Below, piece after piece: positions 1 to 10,689 of a stretch of DNA of 64,000 nucleotides. Location of the stretch: assembly GCA_018417955.1 (NCBI GenBank), contig JACTVC010000030.1, forward strand, positions 372,001 through 436,000, written 5' to 3'. Position 1 is the first letter of the stretch. Each line of letters opens with the position of its first letter. Under the pieces are notes generated by a model that worked only from the letters and a program-made list of their open reading frames with translations, was not told where the DNA came from and made no database searches. A program made the position numbers and the translations under genes. The stretch comes from Laccaria trichodermophora. Its lineage: Eukaryota; Basidiomycota; Agaricomycetes; Agaricales; Hydnangiaceae.

Positions 1-2090
1 AGGATGAGGAATCGTCGATCAGTTGGGTAGCGTAGTCATCCTCGAAAGCTGCGAGGTTTAGTGTTGACAGGGTTTCCAGGATTGGTTGGCTTGTCAGCGA
101 GAGGGACTTCCGGCTTTCGAGGTCTTGAGGGTAGCAGTTCTTCATGCGATTGCGGCAGGTATAGCTCATAAAGATTGGGAAGGATCGTTTCGGTGTAAAC
201 AGGGTTGTTGAAGGCATGGAACCATTATCTGTCGTAGCCAGGAGATTACTTCCGAAAGCAGCGTGCGGTCGCGCTAACGTGGGTAGGGAAGGTGTAGAGT
301 CGGCAATCGTCATAGCTGAGTTATCACCTTCAGAAGCAGCAAGTGATTGGGCCATCATGGATAAGAATGGCACGGAGTCGTCGTCCAGCCTAGCTGATTG
401 GTTACCCTCTAAAGTAGCGGGCCTTCGTGCTATCGAGGGCATGGATAAGGTTTGGGAGGTACGACAGTTGGTGACCTCATCTTCACGCAGAGTAGTCGAG
501 GACAAGGAGCTGTCGATCAGCCAAGGGGCACTGTCACCCTCGTAAGCTGCGAGACTACGCGCTAACGAGGATTCCAGGTTGAGTTGACTGATTGGGCCAT
601 CGATTGGTTCGTCTTCACGCCGCTGAGAGCTTGTCTGTGAGAGGGAGTTCTGGCTTTCGAAATCCTGACATTGGCAGTTCTTCGTGCAACTGCCTTGGGC
701 ATAGCTCGTGTTGGTGGGGAGAGATTGATTCTTCGATGTTGTCTGGATTATCGAAGGCCGAGAACCATTGTTCGACGTAGCCGAAGTGTTACCCTCGAAA
801 GCAGCGGGTGATCACACTATCATGGGTATGGAAGACGCAGAGCCGTTGCTCTCGAAAGCAGCAGGTATTCGCGCTATCGTGGGTATGGGAGACATAGAGT
901 CGTCATCCATCGTATCTGGATAGTTTGTTGCTTCCTCTTTACACAAGGTAGGCGAGGACGAGGATTTGTCAATCAGCCGAGTAGTGCTGTCACCCTCGAA
1001 AGCTGCGAGATTTCGCGCTAACAAGGTTTCCAGAATGAATTGGCTGGCCGAGTTGACGGTTGGCTCGTCTTCACGCCATTGAGGGCTCGCGTAGACGATA
1101 GATTGTCGACAGAATGGAAGTCCTTGAGGGGGTATGACCATCTGGCTTGTCTGCAAGAGGGGATTCCGGTTTTTGAGGGCCTGCCGCTGGCAGTCCCTTG
1201 CACGACTACTGCGGGCATAGCTCGTGTAGGTTGGGAGGGGTCGCTTCGACATTGTTAGGGTTATCGAAGGTGTGGAGCCGTTGTCTGTCGTAGCCAGGTG
1301 GTTACCTCCGAAAGCAGTGGGTGGTCGCGCTATCATGGGTATGGAGGATGTAAGGTCGACGATTGTCGTGGCTGAGTCGTTATCTTTGAGAGCAGCGGAT
1401 ATATGCACTAGCGTGGATAGAGAGGGTGCAAAGTCGTCCTTCTTGAAAGCAGTGGGTATACGCGCTATCGAGGGCACAGGAATGGTTTGGATAGTTTGAT
1501 GGGTTGCTGCTACATCTTCACACAGGATAGTTGGGGATGAAGAGCCGTCGATCCACCAAGGGATGCTATCACCCTTGTCAGCAGCGAGAGTTCGCGCTAA
1601 TGAGGTTACCAGGGGGGATCGACTGGTTGGATCAACGGTAGACTTGTCTTTGCCCAGTTGAGGGCTTGTCTGCGAGAGGGAGTTCCAGCTTTCAAAATCC
1701 TGACGTTGGCAGTTCTTCGCACCACTGCCACAGGCATAGCTCGTGTTGGTTGGGAGAGATGGATTCTTCGACGATGTCCTGATTATCGAAGGCTGAGAAC
1801 CGTTGCTTGACGTAGCTGAAACGTTACCTTCGAAAGCAGCAGGTGATCGCGCTATCGAAGGTGTGGGAACGTCGTGTAGGGCATGGTCCACAGTTTTCTC
1901 GCCTGTGTTAGGGTTTAGGTTTACTTGGGAGTCGGGAATTCTGGAAGGCGTCGTGAGTTGACAGGATCTGTCAATCAGACTTGCCTTATGTAGTTTCTCC
2001 GATTCCTTGCACTCTGGGACTTCATCTTGATGAAGTCCGCGGTGCCCCCACCATTGTGAAACTGAAGGGCTGATCGGGACTTCTCGACGA
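1..2090. repeat. Four or more degenerate ~450-590 bp tandem repeats
   Basis: The marker string ctcg(a/t)aagctgcgag and the following gcgctaa-gagg-ttccag box recur near 45, 540, 995 and (diverged) 1575, giving periods of roughly 450-590 bases. A second marker, gttggcagttcttcg..actgcc..gcatagctcgtg, recurs between them. The array runs off the left edge. It underlies the repetitive open frame on the minus strand. Confidence 0.65.
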
Positions 2091-2293
2091 AGGCGTGAGT
2101 GCGAGATGGCGGCGGAGAATATTCGGGGTACGCGAGAGAGTGTTTGTAACGTGGTGCCGCAAGGCAATACCACGTTGAGAATATCCTGTGACCCAGGAAC
2201 TGGGGTGCGGTCACCCGGCGCAGGACTCTTGTATCCCGGAGGGGAGGCATAAGGCTGCCTAGCCGTATAGAAATGGGGTGACTCCGTCCACAT
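812..2293 (-). CDS. Repetitive Ser/Thr/Pro-rich protein with IARxPAAF motifs, family unknown
   Basis: A 493-residue open frame. I recognise no family. Its body is a set of degenerate repeats carrying the motif I-A-R-x-x-A-A-F-x-x-N/D at least seven times (for example IARSPAAFEGN, LARTLAADKGD, IARIPTAFKKD, IARPPTAFGGN, LARNLAAFEGD, IARIPAAFESN). Longer units contain a conserved NTSYA..CQRQ stretch and a PTLCxEE stretch. The frame ends at a TGA (812-814), but the same frame stays open beyond it and the repeats continue to the window edge. In the paralogous repeat near 1838 that codon is CGA, so the stop looks like a C-to-T mutation. The first ~60 residues overlap a dispersed repeat, so the start is doubtful. 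It may be a decayed repetitive gene or a non-coding satellite with open frames; coding status is uncertain. Confidence 0.35.
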   Translation of the reverse strand: MWTESPHFYTARQPYASPPGYKSPAPGDRTPVPGSQDILNVVLPCGTTLQTLSRVPRIFSAAISHSRLRREVPISPSVSQWWGHRGLHQDEVPECKESEKLHKASLIDRSCQLTTPSRIPDSQVNLNPNTGEKTVDHALHDVPTPSIARSPAAFEGNVSATSSNGSQPSIIRTSSKNPSLPTNTSYACGSGAKNCQRQDFESWNSLSQTSPQLGKDKSTVDPTSRSPLVTSLARTLAADKGDSIPWWIDGSSSPTILCEDVAATHQTIQTIPVPSIARIPTAFKKDDFAPSLSTLVHISAALKDNDSATTIVDLTSSIPMIARPPTAFGGNHLATTDNGSTPSITLTMSKRPLPTYTSYARSSRARDCQRQALKNRNPLLQTSQMVIPPQGLPFCRQSIVYASPQWREDEPTVNSASQFILETLLARNLAAFEGDSTTRLIDKSSSSPTLCKEEATNYPDTMDDDSMSPIPTIARIPAAFESNGSASSIPMIV

Positions 2294-2320
2294 GTAAAGT
2301 ATAATGTGGTTGCAAAGTGT
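2145..2320. repeat. Dispersed repeat, related copy at 30640-30790
   Basis: The stretch with cctgtgaccc, then a G-rich segment, ggactcttgtatcc, and ccacatgta-agtat-atgtgg is found again in the same order near 30660-30790 (cccgtgacccc ... ctcttgtatcctgtg ... ccacatgtatttagtatgatgtgg). The two are clearly related but diverged. Nature unknown; no terminal structure was found. Confidence 0.5.
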
Positions 2321-2504
2321 CTTCTATTTGTTATAAATGCAACACTATATAGAGTTGAACAAACATGAACAATTACGATGGTTCTAGATCACGCATGTAC
2401 TTGCAGTGTACACTATCACACCGTTACATTGGGCTTCCGAATTCTCGATTTCAATGCGAACCACTGCTGGACTGCCTACAAGACGGAACTGAGACTTTGA
2501 AAGT

Positions 2505-2777
2505 TCATCCAGTCAGGACCAAGCTTACCTTCCGGATATTGGCACCACCTCCATCCTCAGACTCCATTCTTCCTTTAAATTTGGTAAGAACCTTCCCCAT
2601 AATGGCGACCCGAGCTCCCGCAGATTTCTTTGACTTGTAATCCGGCAGATATCTCTCAAGGATATCTATCTGCCAGTCTTCCCAAATGTGGGGTGTGGGT
2701 GCGACATGTTCTACCGTTGTCGGAGCAGGTATTTCGGCTATGGGGGGCAAGGGGACGTCTAGGTCAGAGTCGGTCAT
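2505..2777 (-). CDS. Small protein, probable N-terminal W-domain fragment of the KDZ-neighbour family
   Basis: A 90-residue frame starting at an ATG and facing away from KDZ-1. It begins with an acidic and Pro-rich stretch and then has WEDWQIDILERYLPDYKSKK followed by an amphipathic helix-like segment. I see the same layout (W, ER/EQ, short spacer, L-x-x-Y-K, then a helix ending in K-F) in the protein encoded at 40778-43292 upstream of KDZ-2 (WAKGERQAFLASHLDTYKDA ... ALDKIVNAYFIKF). That match is by eye and weak. No further exons were traced, so it is probably a truncated gene or a first exon. The position, divergent from the transposase, is like that of the larger gene at the second KDZ copy. 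Confidence 0.4.
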   Translation of the reverse strand: MTDSDLDVPLPPIAEIPAPTTVEHVAPTPHIWEDWQIDILERYLPDYKSKKSAGARVAIMGKVLTKFKGRMESEDGGGANIRKVSLVLTG

Positions 2778-3172
2778 TGTTTAGAGTGTCAGATGAAAAT
2801 GTATTTTTTGTCTCTTTTTTTTTCTTTGTTGAGTTGGGTAGAGAAATGTTAGACTTCGTTTTGATAACCAAACAAAGGCGGGATTACCATGTTTGTCAAC
2901 TTTTCTTCCTTTTTTGGCAATGTAATTAGATTGTATGAATAAAAATAGAATGTCCAGTATCTTCTGCTCGTCTTTATTTTAACGGTCTGCGACGGCAGCT
3001 GACCCCCACCCGTACGATTAAGGGAATGTATGCCGTATGTATATGTATAGCAATCCGGAGAAAGGTTCCGAAAGAAACCTTGTCTTTTGTTTGATGAACA
3101 TGAGGTTGAACATGAGGCCATTGTCGAACTGACTTTACAGCTTGTTCTCCACGGCCACCACAGCAAGTGGAA

Positions 3173-6100
3173 ATGAGTTCACGGAGATCGAAAGTCATTG
3201 GCTCTCTGAAACACACCCGTTATCTGGAAGGTCCCCGTGGAAATGTCAGAGTGAAGACAGTTTTCCCAAAAGACGTCTCATCTTCTCAAAATGCGACCTC
3301 TTCATCTCAATCCCCAAAGAAAAACCCAGATTCTTTACCAAACATGGAATGGGTTGATTCTTTCGTGGACCCACATGAAGAAATTATGTTCATGGATATG
3401 GACAGTCAGGATAGAATTGGGTCAAAGGTAACTTGATCTTTCCATCTATATTTATATACTCTGACAGAACATACAGTCATCCAATGATTATCTACGAGAA
3501 TGGGCATATCGTCGACGAGTTTATCTGGATGAAATACTTGAACGAGAGGCTCCCCTGCTGTCCAATATGTGTTATACCTGTGGCAATCGGGAGGGTACAT
3601 GGAAATGCCAGGATTGTCTTGGAAACTCTAGCCAATGCACAGACTGCTGCAGGATATCACATCGTCGACATCCATTTCACAGGGTGGAGAGCTGGAATGG
3701 TTCACATTTTATATCTTCTTGGTTGTGGAAAGTGGGTATTGTCATACATTTAGGACACCATGGTTGTCCTTGCCCTGGCATGAAGTGGGATTCATCAGAT
3801 ATGGAGGGGACCAATCCAGAAGTTGCCCCGGACCATGCTGACGTCCCCTTTGACTCCGCGGATGAACTCTTGGATGATGATAATGAAAACAATCTCGATG
3901 ATCTCCCGGATGACGATGAAAGTCTGGGGGATGACAATGATATTCCAGATCCCCCCGTATCGTATCTGAACGGACATCGGGTTCTCACATTTGTCCATAC
4001 AAACGGACTTCATCAGTTACCAACCTCATTCTGCCGTTGCCCCAGAGCATCTCCCATGGACATTCAACTCTTACAATTGGGACTCTTTCCCTCCACTTCG
4101 GCTCTACCACAGACAGCATTCACCTTCAATGTCCTTGATGACTACCTTTTGGAGAATTTGGAATGCAAGACGTCCGCCACCCATTACTATTCCAAACTCT
4201 GGAGAATCACCTCCAAAGCATTTCCGAAACGAGTTAAGGTAATATTGAAATTTTGGGGAGGGGACTACTAAATTAAAATGGGCCCACAGGACAGATATCG
4301 AGAGCTTCTGCAGGCCAGTCGTCAATGGAGAAGTTTGAAAGAATACAAATGGTTTGGCTTTGGGCACCATCATCGTCCACCGGGATCCGGGGAGTTAGCC
4401 CTTTTCTGTGCAGCATGCCCCCAGCCAGGGGTAAACCTTCCGGACAACTGGAAGGATGATCTGGAGCAATGGGCCTACACCCGGGGCTTCGTATTGGATG
4501 GAAACTTTACTTGTAATCATAAATTACAACGGAGGCCAGAAACGGATGTGTGGTTAAAGAATGGGGAGGGATACATGGTGGAAACGACAAGATATAAAGA
4601 GCATTTGAAGATTGCTAAGGAGGTAAAGGAGGTGAGTCGATTTCCATTAGGTCCGGACTCTTCTGATCCGGATGTTCTAGGCACCAACCTGCAATGAGCA
4701 TCATGCCGTCAATGATAGGGCCCGTATTTACAAAGGATGTGATTCCACGGGGCTCGGAGCTGCCGCCTGTTTGAGACATGGTTGCTACTGTCCCGGGGGT
4801 GTGGTGGACTTTCAGAAGGGTGAAAGGTATTCTTTCCAGTCTGTCTCTTGATATCGGACTGAGACCCTACTCTTGGTAGACAAATGAACATGGATTATGC
4901 CCTTTGTGAGGCAATCAAGAACACAAAAACAGGGGACATATTGAAATGCATTGTTGTTTACGATGTGAATTGCCAATACCATAAAAACTTTCAGAAACGG
5001 GTGGAGAAGAGCCCGTATCTCAAAGTCCATCCGGGCCTAATAATAATTCCCGGAATTGGCCTTTTCCACATCCACGGACATCAATTGATCTGCCTGGCCA
5101 GGTTCTCACCCACTTTTATCGAGGGAGCTGGCCAGTCAGATGGTGAAATTCTTGAGACCCTTTGGTCTACACTCAATCACGTTGGTCGAATCTCCTGAAC
5201 AATGACTCTCGCACATCGGACAGAAGTCCTCGACTTGCATATGGGGGATAACAATTGGAAAAAGCTCGTGAACATGGGTAAGCTTCGAATATCGGGGTAA
5301 AACAGTTCTTAATTGAATTTAGTGTCTTCGTTATGCCAGAGATGGAAGAAAGTTCAGTCCGGACTTGCAGACACGGAGGAAGAGTTAGCAAAGCTTTCGG
5401 ACACCGCTGGTCCTGAACAAATCCAACTGTGGAATGGACTTGCTGCGGAGGCCCAGAGGAATCGGGTTACTGACCCCGCGGCGATGGATATCTATGAGGC
5501 GGAAGCCCCAAAAGGTCTGTTCTTATCTGCCCAACATGAACATCATTTGAATGCACTCAAACAGTCCCGACCCAAAAGGATATTCAAGTTGCACTGATGG
5601 GTGAGGAATCAACCAGAAAGGAATCACTGGGGATCACATTATGGGTTACCACCGGAATCAAATTACAGGAAGCTCAGTACATTATTTCCATTTCATCCGT
5701 AACTCTCAGCTCATCAGAGCAGATTGGCGTTGAGCTGTTTTATCTGGATGATGGGGCGTAAGCCCACAGCGGATGACAAGGTCGACCTGGCTAAACGCCG
5801 GCAGTTATTCCTGCGGCGAATTGATGCTTTCGACAGAGAAGCTTCGGAGTTGTTTCCAGGAGTCGACTTTGCGACTGAGCAAATGCGGACACCGCCCGTG
5901 GAAGACGGATATGAGCATGAGGATGATTTAGAAATGCTGCTGGCCAATCCTCCTTCATATGACACCCTGCTCCCTGAATGCATGGAGATCATTCTGCCCT
6001 CGTCTTTTACTGACCTCCCGGACCAAATGGCGATTGCCCGTCAGAGGGAGATTCATCTCCAGATGGCACAAGCAAACGATACATTGGCGGCCATAAGATT

Positions 6101-6722
6101 GGAAATAGGACACAAATCATTCATCTATCGAAAAGAAATCAACGGTCAAGAAAGTAAGAAGGGAAAGACCCACGCATATGACCAAGTTAATACCGCGGAT
6201 AGAAATCTGGCACACCACCTCCGGGTCTATGCACAGGCTCGATGGGCCCTGTCACAACTGGGTGCATCTGCGGAGATTCTGAACAAATACAAACCCATTC
6301 AAAAAAAGGACACACATACACTTCCGAACATTTCTCAACCAAATGGTCGGGGCCATAGAAACGAGAATATTCCCTGGTTTTGGGGAATGAATATCCATGG
6401 AGATTCGATTGAAAGCTTTCATATGGAAGAATGCAAGTAATTTAGTCGATCTTTCTTTCTACGACTAACGGATGCCCAAGTGTACCGTGTAAACTATCTC
6501 TGGGCGAAGGCAAGACGAGATAGGTGGCTTGAGGAATTCAAACTCGTTCTGCAGGAGATGCGGTGGACGATGTTGTATTTTCAGAATCGGGCCGAGATGT
6601 GGGATGGTCTGGGGAGGGAAACTACTCCGGGAAAGGGGTGCTATGCTAGGAGACAGATGGCAATGTGGCGGGCGTTTCAGACACAGGCCCTGGTAGACTT
6701 CCAACGCTCCGGAGCGATTTAA
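3173..6722 (+). pseudogene. KDZ-1: KDZ-type DNA transposase with CxC2 cluster, one premature stop
   Basis: Multi-exon transposase of the Kyakuja-Dileera-Zisupton class. Exons read by eye: 3173-3427, 3468-4238, 4290-4631, 4681-4826, 4880-5277, 5323-5514, 5565 onward, and a last exon ending at TAA 6720-6722. The second exon has a CxC2-like zinc cluster (CYTCG..WKCQDC..CTDCCRISHRRHPFH, then HLGHHGCPCP). The predicted catalytic acidic blocks are LDGNFTCNHK, VVYDVNCQYHKN and SDGEILETLW, with a CYCPGGVVDFQKGER block between the first two. A TGA at 5196-5198 interrupts HVGRIS-stop-TMTLAHR, where an Arg codon (CGA) is expected. Splice phase near 5710 and near 6440-6480 could not be made to fit, so further small lesions are likely. 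The C-terminal part is the usual helical region of these proteins. Once autonomous, probably now inactive. Family call is confident; exon ends are approximate. Confidence 0.85.
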
Positions 6723-6802
6723 CGTCCTCTGCCTGGGGATTGTCTATCTTATGGTGGTTCCGGACAATGATTTAGATCTGATTTACATAACACGCTACCT
6801 AT

Positions 6803-8201
6803 TCAAATCAACGGTTTCCATTCCCCTCCCTGCTCCACATATATGAGCCTTTCCATTTTCTCATGTTCCCCCAATCCCAGCCAAGCCAGAAACACCTCAT
6901 CCGACATCCACGGATGTTCCTCATATCCGAGTTGATGAAGTACCCGTTCCCTCACAAAGAAGGCAAAGCAATATCGTTCCTCTGTAGAAATGGACACACC
7001 ATGCCTCACGGACTTGGACAATACTGAAAGCAGAGTCCCCGGATTGTAGTGGAATCGAATCCCAATACCCGGCAGTTCTGCCCGAAGATCTGGGTCAATT
7101 GTACGACTGATGGTGGCAAGGAGGTCGAACATTCCCATGGGACTCTGACCATCCCTATGAAATGGTGTTTCCCTCTGGCTTATGATTGATAGGCCCGTAA
7201 AGCCACTCGCCCAGTATCGAAGTATTCGCCGGAGCACTTCCACGTCTTGAATGGGATGGACGGGTGACGGTGACTTTCCATCCGGATTTACAGAGCCCAT
7301 ATTGGCGGCCCGGATAAAGCCGGCCCGCATAATACAATACTGCGCCGGATGTAAGATGCTCATCACCCCCCCCATTAGAGCTTGAAAGTCTACAATATCA
7401 TGGAGAAACCTTAGACCTCCCCCAAAATCGTCCTTCAAGGTGGATGATGCCTGCAGTGGTGTCCCATCGTACTGGCCACTGGTCAGCACATGCACAAAGA
7501 CAAAATATAAACCATACCTCATGCCCAGCCCCAGTCCATAGAGGTGTAAGAGTTATATTACCCGCGGGTATCTCGGATGCTTCGGGAGTTCGGAAATAAG
7601 CAGGGTCGTTGCGCCAACCCCCTCCGGCCCGAGGTGGAGTACTTTTCAAGTATGGCCGAAGATGAGCCAAGGCGCATATGAGACGATTCTAATAAATTGA
7701 AGGTAAATTCGGCTTGGAAAATTACAGCATAGTCCAGCTCACCTGGATGGTTTCAGAGATCGCCTCGGGCAAATACCATGCGAGAGTTAAACCCTGGGCA
7801 TCCAGAATTCTTAGGGGTCTCCCTTCCAGAACCTCCCGTTCGCAGGGATATGCAGGTGGAAACTTCTTCATCAGTTCGTTCTCCAAAGCCTCATTCATGC
7901 CTGTGGGAAGGATGGGTATTCATTCTGATGACTAATGATGAATTCGACAAATACCCGTGGGTCACGATCCCAACTCCCGAACGAGCTCCTCGATTTCCCA
8001 CTCCACTTGAATAGGCTTTGACGTCCATGCTTCTGTTATCACGGAGATCGCCTGTTCATATGCTGTCACAAGATCCTCACCCAATTCCTTGGGTGGAAAG
8101 TCGTTGGGACCTTCCTGCAGGATGTTGTACCGGAGTTGCCCGGACATATAGAGGGCAACGTCGTCCGTAAGAGCCTGTAGGGCAGTCAAGTCACTGGTCA
8201 T
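6803..8201 (-). CDS. TET/JBP-like 2-oxoglutarate/Fe(II) dioxygenase, convergent with KDZ-1
   Basis: Multi-exon gene; its stop lies 80 bases past the KDZ-1 stop on the opposite strand. Exon pieces: first from the ATG at 8201; 7900-7743 (MNEALENEL..ILDAQGLTLAWYLP); 7688-7518 (NRLICALAHLRPYL..GGGWRND); and a long last one to 6803. The last exon has the dioxygenase core: HRD in TPFHRDGQSPMGMFDLL (iron-binding H and D), then NPGTLLSVLSKSVRHGV (third iron ligand H) and ERYCFAFF (Arg for 2-oxoglutarate). This arrangement and the location are typical of basidiomycete TET/JBP proteins, which oxidise 5-methylcytosine in DNA and are often carried by KDZ transposons (established knowledge: Iyer and co-workers). 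Splice phases at the internal introns did not all close, so small lesions are possible. The core residues are all present. Confidence 0.75.
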
Positions 8202-8341
8202 GATGTCCTAAAATTATCATTATTTCCAGATCCTTATATACCAATTGGCCTCGTGTCATCCTCATGTTTAATTAGACCACTTTAAACTTGACCTTCTATG
8301 ACGCATAAAAGATATAATGCAACATGCCTTGCAACATCACT

Positions 8342-8420
8342 GTGACTGAATGGTTAAATGCAAATGCTACCAGCGTTAGTGTTATGGTCAGGTCCAGGGT
8401 TCGAATCCCACATGGTGACT
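8342..8420 (+). repeat. tRNA-like sequence (SINE head or tRNA pseudogene)
   Basis: A box-A-like start (tgactgaatggttaaatgc) is followed about 50 bases later by a perfect B box, ggttcgaatccc. The T stem pairs only over three base pairs and no acceptor stem forms, so this is not a working tRNA. It fits a tRNA-derived SINE head or an old tRNA copy with an RNA polymerase III internal promoter. Confidence 0.45.
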
Positions 8421-8479
8421 TCCAATGTTCATATCTGTCGTTTTTTGCCCTGACTTGAGTCACTAAGCCATGAGGTGAT

Positions 8480-9595
8480 CTACGAGCGTAGGCAGCCCAC
8501 AGGTGTAATGGAACAAGAGGTCCATGGATCTAAATGCAAAATTGCTGGTCCATGGCCCACGGGTGGGAGGGCTGATGGAAGACGGCCTATTGGGGTGTCC
8601 GGAGCTGTAACGGACTGGTAGGTAATCCGTCGGTCTGCGGATAAACGAATTGGTGGTGCGCGGATAAACGGATTGTTGGTCCGGGGGAGTAAGAGAACAA
8701 GAGCGGGCCCGCGGATGAGAGCACAACCCGCGGGTGCAATGGAACAAGAGGTCCATGGCCGAATTGCTGGTCCATGGGTGTAAGGGAACAACGGCTCTGT
8801 CAATGTAAAGGCACAATGGTTGGTCCATTTTGCAGGCCAGCTGCAAACGTGGCCCACGGGTGGGGGAGCTGATGGAAGACTATTGTAATCCGTCGGTCCG
8901 CGGATACAGGCATTAATGGTTCGGGGGGGATAACAGAGCAAAGGCAGGTCGGCAGATAGGAGGGCAGCCTGCGGGTGTAATGGAACAAGAGCTTGGCTAT
9001 GGATGTAACACTATTGCTTGTCCATGGGTGTAACAGAATAACGGTCTGTGGCTAGCTGCAAACGTGGCCCACGGGGGGCTGATGGAAGAGGGCTAATTGG
9101 TCAAGGAGCAGAAGGTGGTCCGTGGGTGTCCACAGGCATACCTGAGCAGCGGGTAAATCCGCCTAATGGTCTGTGGCTGTAATTAGAAACCCACAGGCTC
9201 AACGGAAGAACTTTCCACGGGTCTAAGGGAACAAGAGCTGGACACCGTGGGCTTTAACGGAATAGGATCCCGTGGATATAATGGACCCATTGTCAACCCA
9301 TGGGGTAACAGAACATAATCTGGCCCGTTTGGCGTCCTGCGGGGCTAACGGACCAAGAACTGCGCCGTGAGCCCGTGGGCGTAATGGATCAATTGTTGAT
9401 CTGCGGGGGTAACAGAACATGATCTGGCCTGCCTGGCGACCCGCGGGGGTAACGGAACAAAACCTACCCCGTGGGGGTAACTGCACAATCGCCAACCCGC
9501 GGGTGTAATTGCACAATTGTGCGGCCGTGGGTCCAATGGAACAGGAGCGAACCCGCGGGTTTACCGGACCAAAGCCCACACCTGCAAAATTCAAA
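8480..9595. repeat. Array 1: spaced CCCGCGGG-type palindromic motifs
   Basis: More than a dozen degenerate units with the consensus CC-Y-R-Y-GGG-t-g-TAAyrGAACAA-g-g recur every ~40-70 bases, for example cccgcgggtgcaatggaacaa at 8730 and cccgcgggggtaacggaacaa at 9449. The core CCCGCGGG or CCCRTGGG is self-complementary. In the left half ccatgg also recurs between units. Open frames on the minus strand here are products of the repeats. No transposon ends were found. Confidence 0.65.
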
Positions 9596-9599
9596 TAAT

Positions 9600-9990
9600 C
9601 ATTGGGCTAACCTATGAACTATAGCTTATATCATGGCATGGGCCCAACTTACAAGCCATAGCATTGAAATTTTACCATTGGGCCCAACCTGTTCCCTTAA
9701 CAAATACCTTACATTAGGCCCAACCATCAACCGTAGCTTAATAATTGGGCCATTGGGCCCAACCATCTCCCTTAACGATTTCCCTTCTTTGGGCCCAACT
9801 ATCAATGGTACCTTAATACTGTCATATATCAACGGCCAAAATTACCCCCATTTAAGCCATGTGGCCAATCTATAAACCCTTAGCTTGGACTGTGGCACCG
9901 TCGTTGGGCCCAACAATCAAATATACATATTGTCATGTTGTTGGGCCAATGTATAGTATCATAATGTCTTTTGTAATTGGGCCCATTGGG
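9600..9990. repeat. Array 2: spaced TTGGGCCCAA palindromic motifs
   Basis: Directly after array 1, the motif (a/t)tgggcccaac recurs about nine times at ~40-60 base spacing (near 9640, 9680, 9715, 9750, 9790, 9905, 9945, 9980), often followed by cat-aac and cttaa. The core GGGCCC is self-complementary, as in array 1, but the surrounding sequence is AT-rich and different. Confidence 0.6.
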
Positions 9991-10118
9991 GTAGCCCTAT
10001 GGCTTATTGGGACAATTGTCAATTTCTATTGTTATGGTTCCATAGCATATCTACTGAATGCCCTGACAGGAGGGATGAAGACCTAGGGCCTTGCACATAT
10101 GCCATCTGCTCTTCATAA

Positions 10119-10681
10119 TAGTGTTTAAAAGTCTGGTCTGGTCTGGTTTTTTTATGCCCCTGTGCTTTAACCATAACCGTAACTGGTCCACATTTTTCCC
10201 AGAAGTCAAAAGACCAAACCAGACTGCAAAAAACTGTCTATAGACTGGTCTTGGTCTTCTTCAGTTTTAACTGGTTTAAGACCTGTTTTCTGGTCAATAT
10301 TTTAAAATTATGAATCAATAAATTTGTTAAAGTGTTTCATAGCTTTAAAAGAGCCCAAGAACATTCAATTCCATTGAGAATTGGCATTTCTATACAAAAA
10401 AGTCTTGTACATCTACTATTTTTAACAAAATTTTACATTTTTGTTTATATCTTTGTCAATTCTGAACCAATTAATATGTGCTTGGGTGCGTTTTGAAGGG
10501 TATTTAGTGGGCTACAAAAAACCGGTCCTAACCGGTTAAGACCGGTCCATTTAGACCGGTTTTTTTGCGGTCTTTAGTTCTCAAAAATATAAAAACCAGA
10601 CCACAGGTCTGGTTTTTTGCAGTCTTGGTCTGGTCTGGTTACAGTCTTTTTCCAGTCACAATACTGGACTTCCAAACACTA
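10119..10681. mobile_element. hAT-like MITE, 563 bp, TIR TAGTGTTT..AAGTC
   Basis: The left end is tagtgtttaaaagtctgg and the right end ccagtcacaatactggacttccaaacacta is its imperfect inverse. Flanking octamers are cttcataa (10111-10118) and cttcacaa (10682-10689), a 7/8 match for an 8-bp target duplication. The interior is AT-rich and full of ggtctggt and accggtc motifs, with no coding capacity. It belongs to the same family as the element inside NLR copy 2 (60310-61364), which has TIR tagtgcttggaagtcc. The decayed duplication suggests an older insertion. Confidence 0.75.
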
Positions 10682-10689
10682 CTTCACAA

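Noticed and set aside
8480..9990. CRISPR array
   Set aside because: Repeats are short and degenerate with no uniform spacers, and the window is eukaryotic.
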